Below are positions 16,667-27,267 of a stretch of DNA of 64,000 nucleotides, one piece after another. A program made the translations under genes and the position numbers. Position 1 is the stretch's first letter. The number at the start of each line of letters is the position of its first letter. Source of the DNA: Bog-950 sp046329495 (lineage in GTDB: Bacteria > Bacteroidota > Bacteroidia > Chitinophagales > LD1); the NCBI GenBank assembly GCA_046329495.1, contig JAXLUO010000005.1, forward strand, positions 124,001 to 188,000, given 5' to 3'. Below the pieces are notes generated by a model. The model saw only the letters and a list, made by a program, of their open reading frames with translations, was not told the DNA's origin and made no database searches.

Positions 16667-19600
16667 CTACTTACTGTTACTGATAAACACCTTTTTGGTA
16701 GTGGTACCTTCTGCGCTCTTAACACTTACAATTACATAACCCGCATCCAGGTTGTTTAGCTGGCGGCTGTAGATGCTTGCTTTTCCAAACTTCTCGCTGC
16801 TTACTACCTGGCCAAGAATATTGTAAATATCAATGGTAGACTGCACCATACCTGCCTTACTAAAGTCTACATACACCATGTTTGCATGGCTCCAAATAGT
16901 TACTTTGCCATTGGTAAGGTCTGTTATACCCGTAGAGGTTTTGGCCGTTACCGTTACCGTTTGCTGGGTGCTGCTAACACAACCGCCAATGCTGCTAACG
17001 GTAAGCTTAACATTGTAAACACCCGGTTGGCTGTAGGTATGGCTGGCGTTGGTAGTAGCGCTGTTTGCGCCATCACCAAACTCCCATAACACGCTTGTGG
17101 CATTGCTGCTGGTGTTTACAAAATCAATCTCCTCTCCTTCCTCAGCCGTAGTTTTGCTTACATTCATAGCTGCGGTTACTGCTGAAACACCATTCACCAA
17201 CACATTCTTCACCACGGTGTAGTTATTGTTATCGGTTAAGGTAACGGTATACACACCGTTTGGAACGCTAACCGTAACAGGGCTGCTGTTGTTTAGTACA
17301 CCACTACTGATAGTTACGTTGCTGCCGTTAGTTACAACGTAGTTCCAGTTAGCAGTGCCCGGCTGCTCAATGTTAACCTGACCGGCCGCTGCACAGGTAG
17401 CATCGGTAGTATTAAACTTAGCAGCAGGTGTAAAGTGCAGCACGAAACGGTTCCAATCGTCATTCGCACTTGCTGTAAAGCCGTAATTACCACTTCTTAC
17501 ATCATGGAAAACATTCAGTTTTTTGTCTTCCAATGTAATGTAGCTGGTAGGATCAAAGGTGTTCAGTCCATCGAATTGTAAAGTATAACTGCCGTTAATG
17601 CCGGGTTCGAAACCTACATTTACGGTGCTGGTTTCCTCAATGCTATTAAGGGTATTGATAGCCGTCCAGTGCAGCGGGTTGCTGTTATAGGTATATAGCG
17701 TATGGCGATCGAGTGCTCCTGCAATTTTAATACAGTCGAATTCGGGATCATGATCTACTGTAGCAACTGAGTTAAAGGCCACTTTAGTAACATCGGTGCG
17801 CTGTGTACCGTTGTTAATAGCCGTTAAGGTTAACTCGTGGTCGTTGCCTTGCTTTTGGAAGCTATAGTTAGCAGCATTTTTGGTACGCTGAGTGGCATTA
17901 ACCGTATATGGTGCAGCGCCCGGTGCAATACGATGCACCATGAAAGCCTGAAACGGAGCAACCACCGTTGCCGGTTGGTAGGTGCCTGAACTGCCACCAC
18001 CATCGTTTATCCATACTAACTTAACAACGTCAAAGCCGGCAGGCGTGCTGCTAATATCAAGGTTAGCAAGGTAAGGGTTGCTGATCAAGTGCCAACCCGG
18101 GCCCATTGGGCGACCCTGCAAGCTTGTATTGATCGGCCAGCCGGTGTTGTTTAAACTGTTAACTGCGTAACTGGCATCCAGATTCGGATTGCCGTTTACC
18201 GTTATAACACCTGCACCAGTTTTGCGAACCGAATAGCCTTTAGCATTTTGAGCCGGTGTAGCGGTACTTTCAAATTTCCATGTTTTCATGGCACAACCTG
18301 CGCCAACGCTTTCATCCATGCTGGCCACCGCACCATAAGGCGAACCTGTTAAGAGTTGCGTTTCGTCGCAGTTGGCAGTTGGTATGGCGTAACCTGTTGT
18401 GCCACCGGTAGCAAATTCCGAAAGTGCCGGAGCATCAACCGGAGAGCCCATGAAGTGTGCATCGTAGGTAGCAGAACTGTGATAGTAACGTTCGGCCGAA
18501 ATTGTGCCACTGATTGTACCTGTATAACCCGGACTAAAGTTATCGATAATACCGATTTGGCTATCGCTGGTACTGCGGAATACCAATTGGCCGCTACCGG
18601 TGCTAAGTGTTCCGCTTTGCAGTGCCACTTCACCGAAAATTTCGAACCGGCTGCCAGCCTGCATATTCGCGCCTGTAGCATTATTCAGTTGCAGGTTTTG
18701 GAATTGTGTTTTGCCCGATAGTTGTTGTGAGCTTGATCCATTCAATACCACAACACCTGCACCTAATATCTGGCTTGCGCTGCCTGAGCCACCTATCCAA
18801 TTACCACATACAGAAATGTTTTTGCCTGCATTGATAGTAATATTGGCATTTGATTGCACAGTTACATTACCAACCGCAGGACTGGTAGTGTCTATTACAG
18901 GGAATACTCCGCCAACGGGCGAGGTAGGTATAACAACATCGGCGCCGCACACATTAGGTACGTAGTTTAAACTCCAGTTACCGGAATTAAACCAGTTGGT
19001 AGCATCACCTGCTACATCGCCTTGCCATGTGTTGGTACAAGTATTCACCTGAACGTTCAGGTTCTTAGAACTTGAACATCCTGAAGGGCCTGTAGTAACA
19101 ACGTTAAAGGGTTGTGAGCCCGCAGGAGTATTAGTAAGTGTTACTTCGCCGGTAGCATTATCAATACCACTATAGGTTACAGCACTGATACTACCCGGGC
19201 CCGTGAAGGCATGCGTAAAGTTGCCGGTAACACTACCTGAAATTTCCAAAGACCAACTCACCAACGTACCGGAAATCAAACCATAATCATCAAATACGCG
19301 CAGCGTCCAGTTACCGGTTAATGGTGCTCCAACAAGCGGGTTAGCAGGTATTATACCGGCATATGAACCGGCTTCGTCAGGAGCAGCACCTGAAAGCACC
19401 GGACCTGTAGAAACCGTACCTTCGGGAGCATAAGTAGCTGTAAACGGAGCATCGGATGCAGTTACCGTATTGATATTGTTAGCGGCACCGGTTTGTAAAA
19501 CGGTATTTACATAGTCTTCGCCATCTGCTCCGTTATCCGTAGTAAGCTCAATTGCGCGCGTACCTGTAGGGTCAACCAGGAATACGTCCAAGTCTTCAAC

Positions 19601-22600
19601 CCAAAGGTGATTAATGTTTAAAGTAACCTTAACCGTAGTTGCAGCGCTAACAGTACCCGTGGTACCCGTTAAATTAATGGTGCTGCTGGCACCGACGGTG
19701 CTGTTATCCGTAACTGTTAAATTAACCGGACCTGAGGAACCGCTGTTAGCAAAGTTGAAAGACCCGCCTGAAGTGGCAGTGGCATTTAAAGTGGCGGGCT
19801 GGCCCAGGCACACCGGCGAAGGTGTTACTGTTAGGTTAACTGCAGGATTAATAGTAAGTATATTAACAGTTACAAAGGCATCGTTAGCTGTATTCTGATC
19901 GCCCGGTAAACTGGTTTGACCATTAAAGATATAGGTGCCACCATCCACATTCATGTTGATAGCGCCCACTGTAAAGTTGGTGCTTGCACCACTTGCCAAT
20001 GAACCTGTATAAGTAGCATTAAACACTTGCGAAACCGGACCACTTACTGAAACCGTAACCGGAATAGAAGTAAGTGTGCTTGTTCCGAAGTTTGAAATTT
20101 GCACTACGATGTTCTGGCCGGCAACACCGCAAATGCCCGAACCCGATGGAGAAACCAACACCGTTGCAGCAGCATCAAGCGCCACCGGCGTAAACTCATC
20201 GGCCCCCATATCAGGCGAAGCACCGCGTACGTCACCGTCTATATCGGTAGTTATACCGCCTATAGTAGTGCCCAGGTTATTTAAACTAATGTTTAAACCG
20301 GCCACCATATGCAGGTTGGTGCTACTCACAAAATTTGGCATTATGTTCTTGGAATTGGCATCGCCACCCGAAGCCGTTTGGAAAGCAGCAAGGGTAGCAT
20401 AGTTGTTGCTGCCAATGCGACCAATATAATTACCTGAAGGTATATTAGAAGCTACGTAGTAATCATTGTAATCAATGCCGGTTATTTGCGCGCTCGAAAT
20501 TTCCGCAGCAATAGCATATGCGCCAACACCGTAGGTTATCCGGCCCAGTTCGTTACGGATGATATTGTTTTTGATAGTTGCTTTAGCACCATCATCCAGG
20601 CCAATACCCACTGACGCAGAGTTTGAAGAGTAATCGAGTGTATTGCCGTATAAATAAATAGTGTTATAATAGATATTAACTCCGGCCTGTGAGGCACCCG
20701 AGAGATAAATACCAGTTGGGTTGTATGCAGCACCCAATGTTGAATAACTATCACCATCACCGGTAATATTACGGATCATATTGTTTCTAATTTCAACATT
20801 AGCAGCAGAAAGACCTGTTGCCACCGTTATACCCTTGGCCCCGTAGCCTTCAGTACCCGTATAAAGCAGATCATGAATGATGTTCTTTTCGATCACCGTG
20901 TTGGTTGTTCCTGCCCCCAGTAAAATACCATTGTCTACTTCACCATAATCCGATTCGAAGTTGCCTATATCGTTACCCGAAACGAGACCACCATCTACAC
21001 CAGCCAGTGCTATACCAGTTCCACCAATTGCATTGGCACCGGTGTTATTTAGTAAGCAGTTCAGCACTTTGGTATTGTTTCCGTTGCCGGCGGCCACTGT
21101 TGCGTTGGCAAAAACACCCACGTAACTATTTCTTATATCCAGATTTTGAACGGTAATGTTATTGAAATAACCTGCGTTACCAACGGTAGCTGCATCGCTG
21201 ATGAAAATACCGGTGTAATCCTGACTACCATTTTTAGCAATGAAGTTCTTGAGCGTTACATTAGTAATAGCCGTTGTACCGGTTGAGCCCACCAATAAAA
21301 TATTAGGGCTTGTTGCGCCGGTATTGGTAATAGTTAGGTTTCGGCTTAAGCTACCATTGTTTGAACCTTCAACAATGGTATTGCTGTTAAGTATTTTAAT
21401 CATTGGGCCGGTAGCTACCGAACCGGTTATTGCTGCATTAACACCTGTTGCAGGTTTAATAGTAAGCGTATTAACCGAGCTACTACCTGCTAAGGAGTTT
21501 ATAGTAAGCGGGAACGTTTCGGAGCCGCTATAGGTAGCATCGGTTAAACTAAACACGGTTGGTCCACATAAGCCATAGGCGTTGGCAGCGGCAACTGCTG
21601 CGGTAAGCGTAGTAAAGTTGCCACCTGAACCAACTGTATAGGTACCACTTAATGCGGTCTGGAAAGTAGCCGATGTAAAGGCATCGTTGCCGGGCACCTG
21701 ATCAGTATTACCACTTGGGTTAGAAGTGGAGGCTACCAACGTATAGTTGGTACTGGCTACAAAATTATAGCTGCCCAACGTAACTGTTGTTGTTGCACCA
21801 GGGGCAACACTCAACGACGGGAAATTTACGGTACCCTGACCTACACCATTTATGCTCCAGGTTACATTTACGCTTGTAAGGGTAGCTAAACCATAGTTTT
21901 TAACTACCACCTGCACCGGCTGATTGCCCGGGCAGAAGGTTCCGGTAAGAGCGGTAACGCCGGCATCGTCGTTGGCAATCACAAATTCATCCGCACCAAA
22001 GTCAGGTGCTGAAGATGCACCAGGGCAACCGCCGCCAGGGCAACGTACATCACCGTCGATATCGGTAGTAATACCTGCCAGGCTAAGGGCAGTATTATTT
22101 AACGCGGTATTGCTTCCGGCAACAACATGCAGATCGGACGCAGAAACAAATACAGGCAATACGTTTAGTGAATTAACGTTCTGCCCAAAGCCTGTTTGGA
22201 TAGCCGCCAGAGTGGTACGGTTAGAGCCGATGTAACCTAAGGTACCCGCACTATAATAGTCGTTGTAATTAATGGTGCCAAAAACGGTGTTGGCCGCTGC
22301 GCAGTAAATTGCATACCTGGTACCTACGGTAGAAGTAATGCTGAAGATATTATTGCGCAGATTAACTGAACCTGCTGTTATAATACCGCTGGTAATGTTA
22401 ATAGCCGCGGGTGTACCAGTGGTTTGGTTAGTAGCCAGGCTTACAGTATTAAAATCGATATTGTAGCCACCACCTGCGGTAAGAACAATACCATAGCCGT
22501 TATCCGACACAGTGACACCGCCGTAGCCCATACCCGCTACATCGGAAATAAAGTTATTGTAAACATTCAGGTTGGAAGTTGTGGTAGAAGCCCCAAGATT

Positions 22601-25363
22601 AATACCCAGGGCACCATAACCAGTGGTATTGGTTTGTTTGATATCGGAAATTTTGTTGCCTGCAATAGTCCCACCGGCTACAGCACCTGCTACTTGAATA
22701 CCCGACATATTAGCCGTACTGCTGGTTGTTGAAACCACCCCTGCAATAGTATTACCTGTTATGCTGAAGTTCTGTGCATTGGCAATCAGCAAACCACGAA
22801 AACTTAATTTTTCACCTGCCAAAGAGGACCCGAAGGTATTACCGCTTATCACCCAATTGGCATCATTAGCAGCTGCACCGTATACATACATACCATTTTG
22901 TGTGCTAATAAAAGTATTATTGATAACTGTGTTAGCTGAGTTCTGCGCGTCGGCAGGGTTACCAGCCGTGCTACCGCTACCGGCTAGAATACCAGCTACT
23001 GTAGTTTGAAATACGCCACTGAATTTTGTGTTTTTAACCGTATTGTTGGTTGCACCGTCTGCGGTTGATGCACTGGCGATCCAAACATCGGCAACCCCGG
23101 CTGAGTTGGTATTATTAAACACCAGGTTTTGCGAACTGCCACCGCTATTACTGCCATCAATAATAATATAGTCGGCACCATTTAACTTAATTAAAGCCGT
23201 GGTTGCCGAACCTGTGATAGTAGCATTATTGCCTGAAGCCGGTTTAATGGTTAAGGTATTAACCGCGCTGCTGCCAGTAAGTGAGTTAATTACTATCGGG
23301 AAAACTTCGGAACCGCTGTAAGTAGCATCGGTTAAGCTAAAAACCGTAGGGCCGCATATACCATAGAGATTGGCTTGGGTAACGGCTACCGTAAGTGAAC
23401 TAAAATTACCACCTGAGCCTACGGTATAGGTACCAGTTAATCCGGTTTTATAGGTGGAACTCTCGTAGTCGTTCGCGGGATTTTCATCATTAACACCATT
23501 GGGTAACGAGGTAATAAACTGTAAGGTGTAAAGCGTACCGGATACAAATGTATAGTTGCCTAAATTAAGGTTGGTTTCAGCACCGCTGGCAACACTGATG
23601 CTTGGAAAATTAATAGTGCCTTGGGCCACACCGTTTACGCTCCATGTAACGCTTACTGATGTAAGGGTATTAAGACCAATATTTTTTATGATAGCCACTA
23701 CCGGTTGAGTACCCGAGCATATACCTCCGGAAAGGCCTACAGGCTTGGCATCATTATAAACCGGGAAAATTTCATCGGCACCGATGTCGGGCACCGTGGC
23801 GTTGCGCGTTTCGCCGTCTATATCAGTTGTAATACCGGCAATAGCTGTAGCTTTTGCATTTAAGCCACTGGAGGTAAGCAAGTGTGGGTCGGTAGCAGAA
23901 ACAAAATTCGGATCAACATTTAATGAATTTCCATCCTTGCCGGTAGCAGTTTTCCACGCAGCAAAATTGGCATAGTTGGTGCCGGCGCTGGTATTGCGCG
24001 CAACCTTATTGTTGCCGGTAAAATAGTAATCGTTATAATCGAGGCCGGTGAACATAGTGCTAAGCGTACCACCATTATGATAGATACAAGCCATATCGGT
24101 ACCGGAACCGCCGGTAATTTCGGATGACAGTATGTTATTGCGAACATCGAGGGTAGCAGATCCAGAATTGATATTAATACAAGCCGCACGAGAGGATGTG
24201 GATACGGCCCCATTCATACGAATGGTATTATAATATACCTTAAGCCCCGTTACAGCAGCACTAATAAAGATGCCACTGGGGACATCAGTATTATTGGTAA
24301 AACCATACGTACTTAAGTTCCAAATCATATTATTTGATAATGTTATACTGGAAGTAACAGTTGCAGAACTCAACAATATGCCATAATAACCCCACTGACC
24401 CGTGCTGGGATTGCTTCCGTCGTGGATTTTGTTACGGTCGAATGTTAAAGACTGATTTTGCGCGGCTATTTCAACAGCACCAATGTTAGAACCTGTAGAA
24501 AAGCTTGTAGAGATATTGTTACCCTGGATAAGGGCAGCGGTAGCAGTTGACGAACCTGTTCCGTAAGTACCGGTAACATAAATTGCTCTGAAAGTGATGA
24601 CATTAACCCCGGTGTTAGCCAGATAATTATCAAGGATTTTCAAGTTATCGCCCGGATTACCTGCAGTGCCGGCAAAGTAAATGCCATAGAAACATTTGCG
24701 AATGTCGTTATTCTGAATAGTTACATTGTCATAATCAGCCGCACTACCGCTGGTAGAAAGTGTGCTGCTTGTAGTTGCATTAGAATATGCACTACCGGCA
24801 TAAATACCTGCCATACCGGAGTTTGCATTGCTGTTGCCTACTATTATCAGGTTTTTTATTGTAATGTTATTACAGCCCAATGCGGTGGTGGCTGTGCCGC
24901 CTTCTAAACGTACGGCAGGCACATTATTGGTTGTACCATTAACCTGAATGGTAAGGTCGCGGCTGTTTGAACCATTCGAGGAGCCATCAATGGTAACATT
25001 ATCGGCACCTAAAAGGTCAATAATACCCCGGCTGCCCGTAGGTGAGGCGGCAGAATTGATAATAACGCCGGCTGCACCTGGTTTAATGGTGACCGATGTA
25101 TAAGAGGCGGTGCTTATGCCCGAGGCATATAAAGCCTGTGGCGCTGCAGGTTCGGTGGTATTGGCATTAACCTTAATGGTAACATCGCCTTTATGTGTAC
25201 CTGCATTAATAGCCGATAACGCAGCACTTACCGTAGTATAAGATGTTGGCCCTAATGTAGCTGCCGTTGCAGTAACAGAAACCTGCGCCCGGCTAAATGC
25301 TGTAATAAGAATTAAGAGGAAAAAGAACGAAACCTTCTTTTGGGTAGAAGTAAATGTGCCCAT
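16667..25363 (-). CDS. Giant T9SS-secreted beta-helix surface protein with P-domain and PKD domain
   Basis: 2898 residues. The signal peptide (about 1-26, ending FSRAQ) leads into three right-handed beta-helix regions (about 28-530, 645-1120, 1240-1690). Each is followed by a CARDB-like Ig module (about 537-605, 1130-1198, 1725-1790). The second and third helices start with nearly the same TYTVGSGGNF block, and the first two Ig modules lie 593 residues apart, indicating duplication of a helix-Ig unit. Next come a proprotein-convertase P-type jelly roll (about 1905-2040, LWVEDLDVFLVDPTGTRAIE), a beta-rich section, a PKD domain (about 2750-2790, LWEFGDGANS) and a type A T9SS sorting domain (about 2813-2898, STIDIYNILGQVV). 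It is exported by T9SS and anchored at or released from the surface, probably as an adhesin or polymer-binding protein. No catalytic residues of a polysaccharide lyase were identified. Confidence 0.9.
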   Translation of the reverse strand: MGTFTSTQKKVSFFFLLILITAFSRAQVSVTATAATLGPTSYTTVSAALSAINAGTHKGDVTIKVNANTTEPAAPQALYASGISTASYTSVTIKPGAAGVIINSAASPTGSRGIIDLLGADNVTIDGSSNGSNSRDLTIQVNGTTNNVPAVRLEGGTATTALGCNNITIKNLIIVGNSNANSGMAGIYAGSAYSNATTSSTLSTSGSAADYDNVTIQNNDIRKCFYGIYFAGTAGNPGDNLKILDNYLANTGVNVITFRAIYVTGTYGTGSSTATAALIQGNNISTSFSTGSNIGAVEIAAQNQSLTFDRNKIHDGSNPSTGQWGYYGILLSSATVTSSITLSNNMIWNLSTYGFTNNTDVPSGIFISAAVTGLKVYYNTIRMNGAVSTSSRAACININSGSATLDVRNNILSSEITGGSGTDMACIYHNGGTLSTMFTGLDYNDYYFTGNNKVARNTSAGTNYANFAAWKTATGKDGNSLNVDPNFVSATDPHLLTSSGLNAKATAIAGITTDIDGETRNATVPDIGADEIFPVYNDAKPVGLSGGICSGTQPVVAIIKNIGLNTLTSVSVTWSVNGVAQGTINFPSISVASGAETNLNLGNYTFVSGTLYTLQFITSLPNGVNDENPANDYESSTYKTGLTGTYTVGSGGNFSSLTVAVTQANLYGICGPTVFSLTDATYSGSEVFPIVINSLTGSSAVNTLTIKPASGNNATITGSATTALIKLNGADYIIIDGSNSGGSSQNLVFNNTNSAGVADVWIASASTADGATNNTVKNTKFSGVFQTTVAGILAGSGSTAGNPADAQNSANTVINNTFISTQNGMYVYGAAANDANWVISGNTFGSSLAGEKLSFRGLLIANAQNFSITGNTIAGVVSTTSSTANMSGIQVAGAVAGGTIAGNKISDIKQTNTTGYGALGINLGASTTTSNLNVYNNFISDVAGMGYGGVTVSDNGYGIVLTAGGGYNIDFNTVSLATNQTTGTPAAINITSGIITAGSVNLRNNIFSITSTVGTRYAIYCAAANTVFGTINYNDYYSAGTLGYIGSNRTTLAAIQTGFGQNVNSLNVLPVFVSASDLHVVAGSNTALNNTALSLAGITTDIDGDVRCPGGGCPGASSAPDFGADEFVIANDDAGVTALTGTFCPGNQPVQVVVKNYGLATLTSVNVTWSINGVGQGTVNFPSLSVAPGATTTVTLGSYNFVASTNYTLVASTSNPSGNTDQVPGNDAFTSATFQTALSGTYTVGSGGNFTTLTAAVAAANAYGLCGPTVFSLTDATYSGSETFPLTINSLAGSSSVNTLTIKPATGVNAAITGSVATGPMIKILNSNTIVEGSNNGSLSRNLTITNTGATSPNILLVGSTGTTAITNVTLKNFIAKNGSQDYTGIFISDAATVGNAGYFNNITVQNLDIRNSYVGVFANATVAAGNGNNTKVLNCLLNNTGANAIGGTGIALAGVDGGLVSGNDIGNFESDYGEVDNGILLGAGTTNTVIEKNIIHDLLYTGTEGYGAKGITVATGLSAANVEIRNNMIRNITGDGDSYSTLGAAYNPTGIYLSGASQAGVNIYYNTIYLYGNTLDYSSNSASVGIGLDDGAKATIKNNIIRNELGRITYGVGAYAIAAEISSAQITGIDYNDYYVASNIPSGNYIGRIGSNNYATLAAFQTASGGDANSKNIMPNFVSSTNLHMVAGLNISLNNLGTTIGGITTDIDGDVRGASPDMGADEFTPVALDAAATVLVSPSGSGICGVAGQNIVVQISNFGTSTLTSIPVTVSVSGPVSQVFNATYTGSLASGASTNFTVGAINMNVDGGTYIFNGQTSLPGDQNTANDAFVTVNILTINPAVNLTVTPSPVCLGQPATLNATATSGGSFNFANSGSSGPVNLTVTDNSTVGASSTINLTGTTGTVSAATTVKVTLNINHLWVEDLDVFLVDPTGTRAIELTTDNGADGEDYVNTVLQTGAANNINTVTASDAPFTATYAPEGTVSTGPVLSGAAPDEAGSYAGIIPANPLVGAPLTGNWTLRVFDDYGLISGTLVSWSLEISGSVTGNFTHAFTGPGSISAVTYSGIDNATGEVTLTNTPAGSQPFNVVTTGPSGCSSSKNLNVQVNTCTNTWQGDVAGDATNWFNSGNWSLNYVPNVCGADVVIPTSPVGGVFPVIDTTSPAVGNVTVQSNANITINAGKNISVCGNWIGGSGSASQILGAGVVVLNGSSSQQLSGKTQFQNLQLNNATGANMQAGSRFEIFGEVALQSGTLSTGSGQLVFRSTSDSQIGIIDNFSPGYTGTISGTISAERYYHSSATYDAHFMGSPVDAPALSEFATGGTTGYAIPTANCDETQLLTGSPYGAVASMDESVGAGCAMKTWKFESTATPAQNAKGYSVRKTGAGVITVNGNPNLDASYAVNSLNNTGWPINTSLQGRPMGPGWHLISNPYLANLDISSTPAGFDVVKLVWINDGGGSSGTYQPATVVAPFQAFMVHRIAPGAAPYTVNATQRTKNAANYSFQKQGNDHELTLTAINNGTQRTDVTKVAFNSVATVDHDPEFDCIKIAGALDRHTLYTYNSNPLHWTAINTLNSIEETSTVNVGFEPGINGSYTLQFDGLNTFDPTSYITLEDKKLNVFHDVRSGNYGFTASANDDWNRFVLHFTPAAKFNTTDATCAAAGQVNIEQPGTANWNYVVTNGSNVTISSGVLNNSSPVTVSVPNGVYTVTLTDNNNYTVVKNVLVNGVSAVTAAMNVSKTTAEEGEEIDFVNTSSNATSVLWEFGDGANSATTNASHTYSQPGVYNVKLTVSSIGGCVSSTQQTVTVTAKTSTGITDLTNGKVTIWSHANMVYVDFSKAGMVQSTIDIYNILGQVVSSEKFGKASIYSRQLNNLDAGYVIVSVKSAEGTTTKKVFISNSK

Positions 25364-25591
25364 AGTGAAATATTTATGTCAATAAATTCTAGCTAAACCA
25401 AGTGTTAAGAAATGATTTAGATAGGTTAAAATAACCATAAATACTTCATAGAAGCAAGAATAATCAGATCAACATTCGGCCTTCTAATATGATTAAAATG
25501 ATAACTGCTTCATTTTCAAGCTAATTATTTTTTAATCAAATAGGGTTTACCTGACCAAAAACGTTCCTAAAAAGGTTTGTATATCACTTTA

Positions 25592-27136
25592 TTATCTTCT
25601 TTTTCCGGTTAAACCCAGCACTCCTAAAATGCCCCGGGTTACTTCTTTAATAATCATTTTACCGGCACTACTTTTAGCGAAAGTTCCGATGGCGTCAGCA
25701 CTTTTACTCAATACTGAACCTGAATAAGACGTACTTTCTTCAGATTTGCTCACTTTTTCGGCTGGCGTATCCGTTTGCGCCCCCCTTTTTAGCTTCTCAT
25801 TCAGCATTTCAAATGCGCTTTCGCGGTCCACTACCTCATTATATTTCTTAACCAGGAAGGAATTACTGATGATGGTGTTCATTTCCGCCGGACTAAGCAC
25901 ATCCATCCTTGAGGCCGGGCTTTGCATCAGCGTTGCTGCTAATGGCGTAGGGTTCCCTTTTTCACTAAGTACGGTTACAATCGCTTCGCCAATACCCAGC
26001 TCGGTAAGCAGGTTTTCGGTTTTATAGAAATCGGTTAAAGGATAGTTTTCGGCTGTCAGTTTAATTTGCTTGCGGTCCTTAGCAGTAAAAGCCCGCAGCG
26101 CATGCTGTACCTTCATACCCAACTGAGCCAGTACACTATCGGGCACATCGGTAGGGTTTTGGGTAATAAAGAAGATACCTACTCCCTTGGATCGTATCAA
26201 CTTAACGATGGTCTCAATCTGATCGAGCAGGGCTTTGCTGGCTTCGTCAAATATCAGGTGTGCTTCATCAATAAATATAACCAGTTTAGGCCGGTCAGCG
26301 TCTCCCTCCTCGGGGAAGGTGGCATAGATTTCGGCCAGCAGGCAAAGCATGAAGGTGGAGAACAGCTTGGGCTTATCCTGAATATCGGTTAAGCGCAGTA
26401 TTGAAGCTATGCCTCTTCCGTTTTCATCTAACCGGCAAAGGTCGTCTACTTCAAAACTACGCTCGCCAAAGAATGCTTCGGCGCCTTGTTGCTCTAACTC
26501 GATGATCTTACGAAGAATAGTAGAAGTAGTAGCCGTAGAAACCTTACCATAGTTTTCCTCAATCTCGGCCTTGCCCTCGTTAGTAATGTAATTCATCACC
26601 TTCTTAAAGTCCTTCAAGTCAAGCAAAGGCAGTTGCTTATCGTCGCAGTATTTAAAGATAATTGATACTACCCCTTCCTGCGTATCATTAAGTGCTAAGA
26701 TCTTTGAAAACAAAACCGGGCCGAATTCGGACACGGTAGCACGAAGGCGAGCGCCGGCTTCTTTACTGAGGCTCAGAAATTCTACCGGTGTTCCCGAAGC
26801 CTGCCAGTTTACGCCAATCTTTTGGGCACGTTCTTCAATTTTAGGATTACTTGTGCCGGGCATTGCAATACCACTAAGGTCGCCTTTAATATCCATCAAC
26901 AAGGTAGAAACACCTTTCATGGATAGCTGTTCAGCTATCATTTGCAGTGTTTTGGTTTTACCGGTACCGGTAGCCCCGGCAATAAGCCCGTGGCGGTTAA
27001 ACGTTTTTAGCGGAGCTTTTACCAGCGTTTTATCTACCGCTTTACCGTCCAGCATGGCACAACCTAAAATAATGTAGTCGCCTTTGCAATCGTATCCGGC
27101 ATTAATGGTATCAATAAACTTTTGTTGATCGGCCAT
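25592..27136 (-). CDS. HerA-like ATPase, DUF853 family
   Basis: 514 residues. Walker A GATGTGKT (54-61) and Walker B LVIFIDEAHLIF near residue 290 define a HerA/FtsK-type P-loop ATPase. STTLLMDIKGDLSGIA-like sequence after Walker A and ITQNPTDVPDSVLAQLG (sensor region) are typical of the DUF853 group. The C-terminus ends in a basic KSSAGKMIIKEV...GLTGKRR tail. These hexameric motors are predicted to act on DNA, but the role of this stand-alone form is not established. No NurA nuclease is adjacent. It diverges from the RlmI-like gene across 131 bp. Confidence 0.85.
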   Translation of the reverse strand: MADQQKFIDTINAGYDCKGDYIILGCAMLDGKAVDKTLVKAPLKTFNRHGLIAGATGTGKTKTLQMIAEQLSMKGVSTLLMDIKGDLSGIAMPGTSNPKIEERAQKIGVNWQASGTPVEFLSLSKEAGARLRATVSEFGPVLFSKILALNDTQEGVVSIIFKYCDDKQLPLLDLKDFKKVMNYITNEGKAEIEENYGKVSTATTSTILRKIIELEQQGAEAFFGERSFEVDDLCRLDENGRGIASILRLTDIQDKPKLFSTFMLCLLAEIYATFPEEGDADRPKLVIFIDEAHLIFDEASKALLDQIETIVKLIRSKGVGIFFITQNPTDVPDSVLAQLGMKVQHALRAFTAKDRKQIKLTAENYPLTDFYKTENLLTELGIGEAIVTVLSEKGNPTPLAATLMQSPASRMDVLSPAEMNTIISNSFLVKKYNEVVDRESAFEMLNEKLKRGAQTDTPAEKVSKSEESTSYSGSVLSKSADAIGTFAKSSAGKMIIKEVTRGILGVLGLTGKRR

Positions 27137-27267
27137 ATAGGTATTTGTTATGTAAACGAAATTATGTTTTTGTAATGCGAAGCAGGGGAATTGCGACCTT
27201 TTTTTTCAACAGAACAGGTCGGGCTGAAGCAGTAAATTCTACTTTCTTTGCGCGAAATTTTATCGCC

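Noticed and set aside
19614..19898. Plus-strand open frames antisense to the giant T9SS gene (also 20076-20402, 21924-22235, 22424-22732)
   Set aside because: They lie inside a well-supported minus-strand gene, have low-complexity Val/Leu-rich translations arising from its Thr/Asn-rich repeats, and resemble no protein family.
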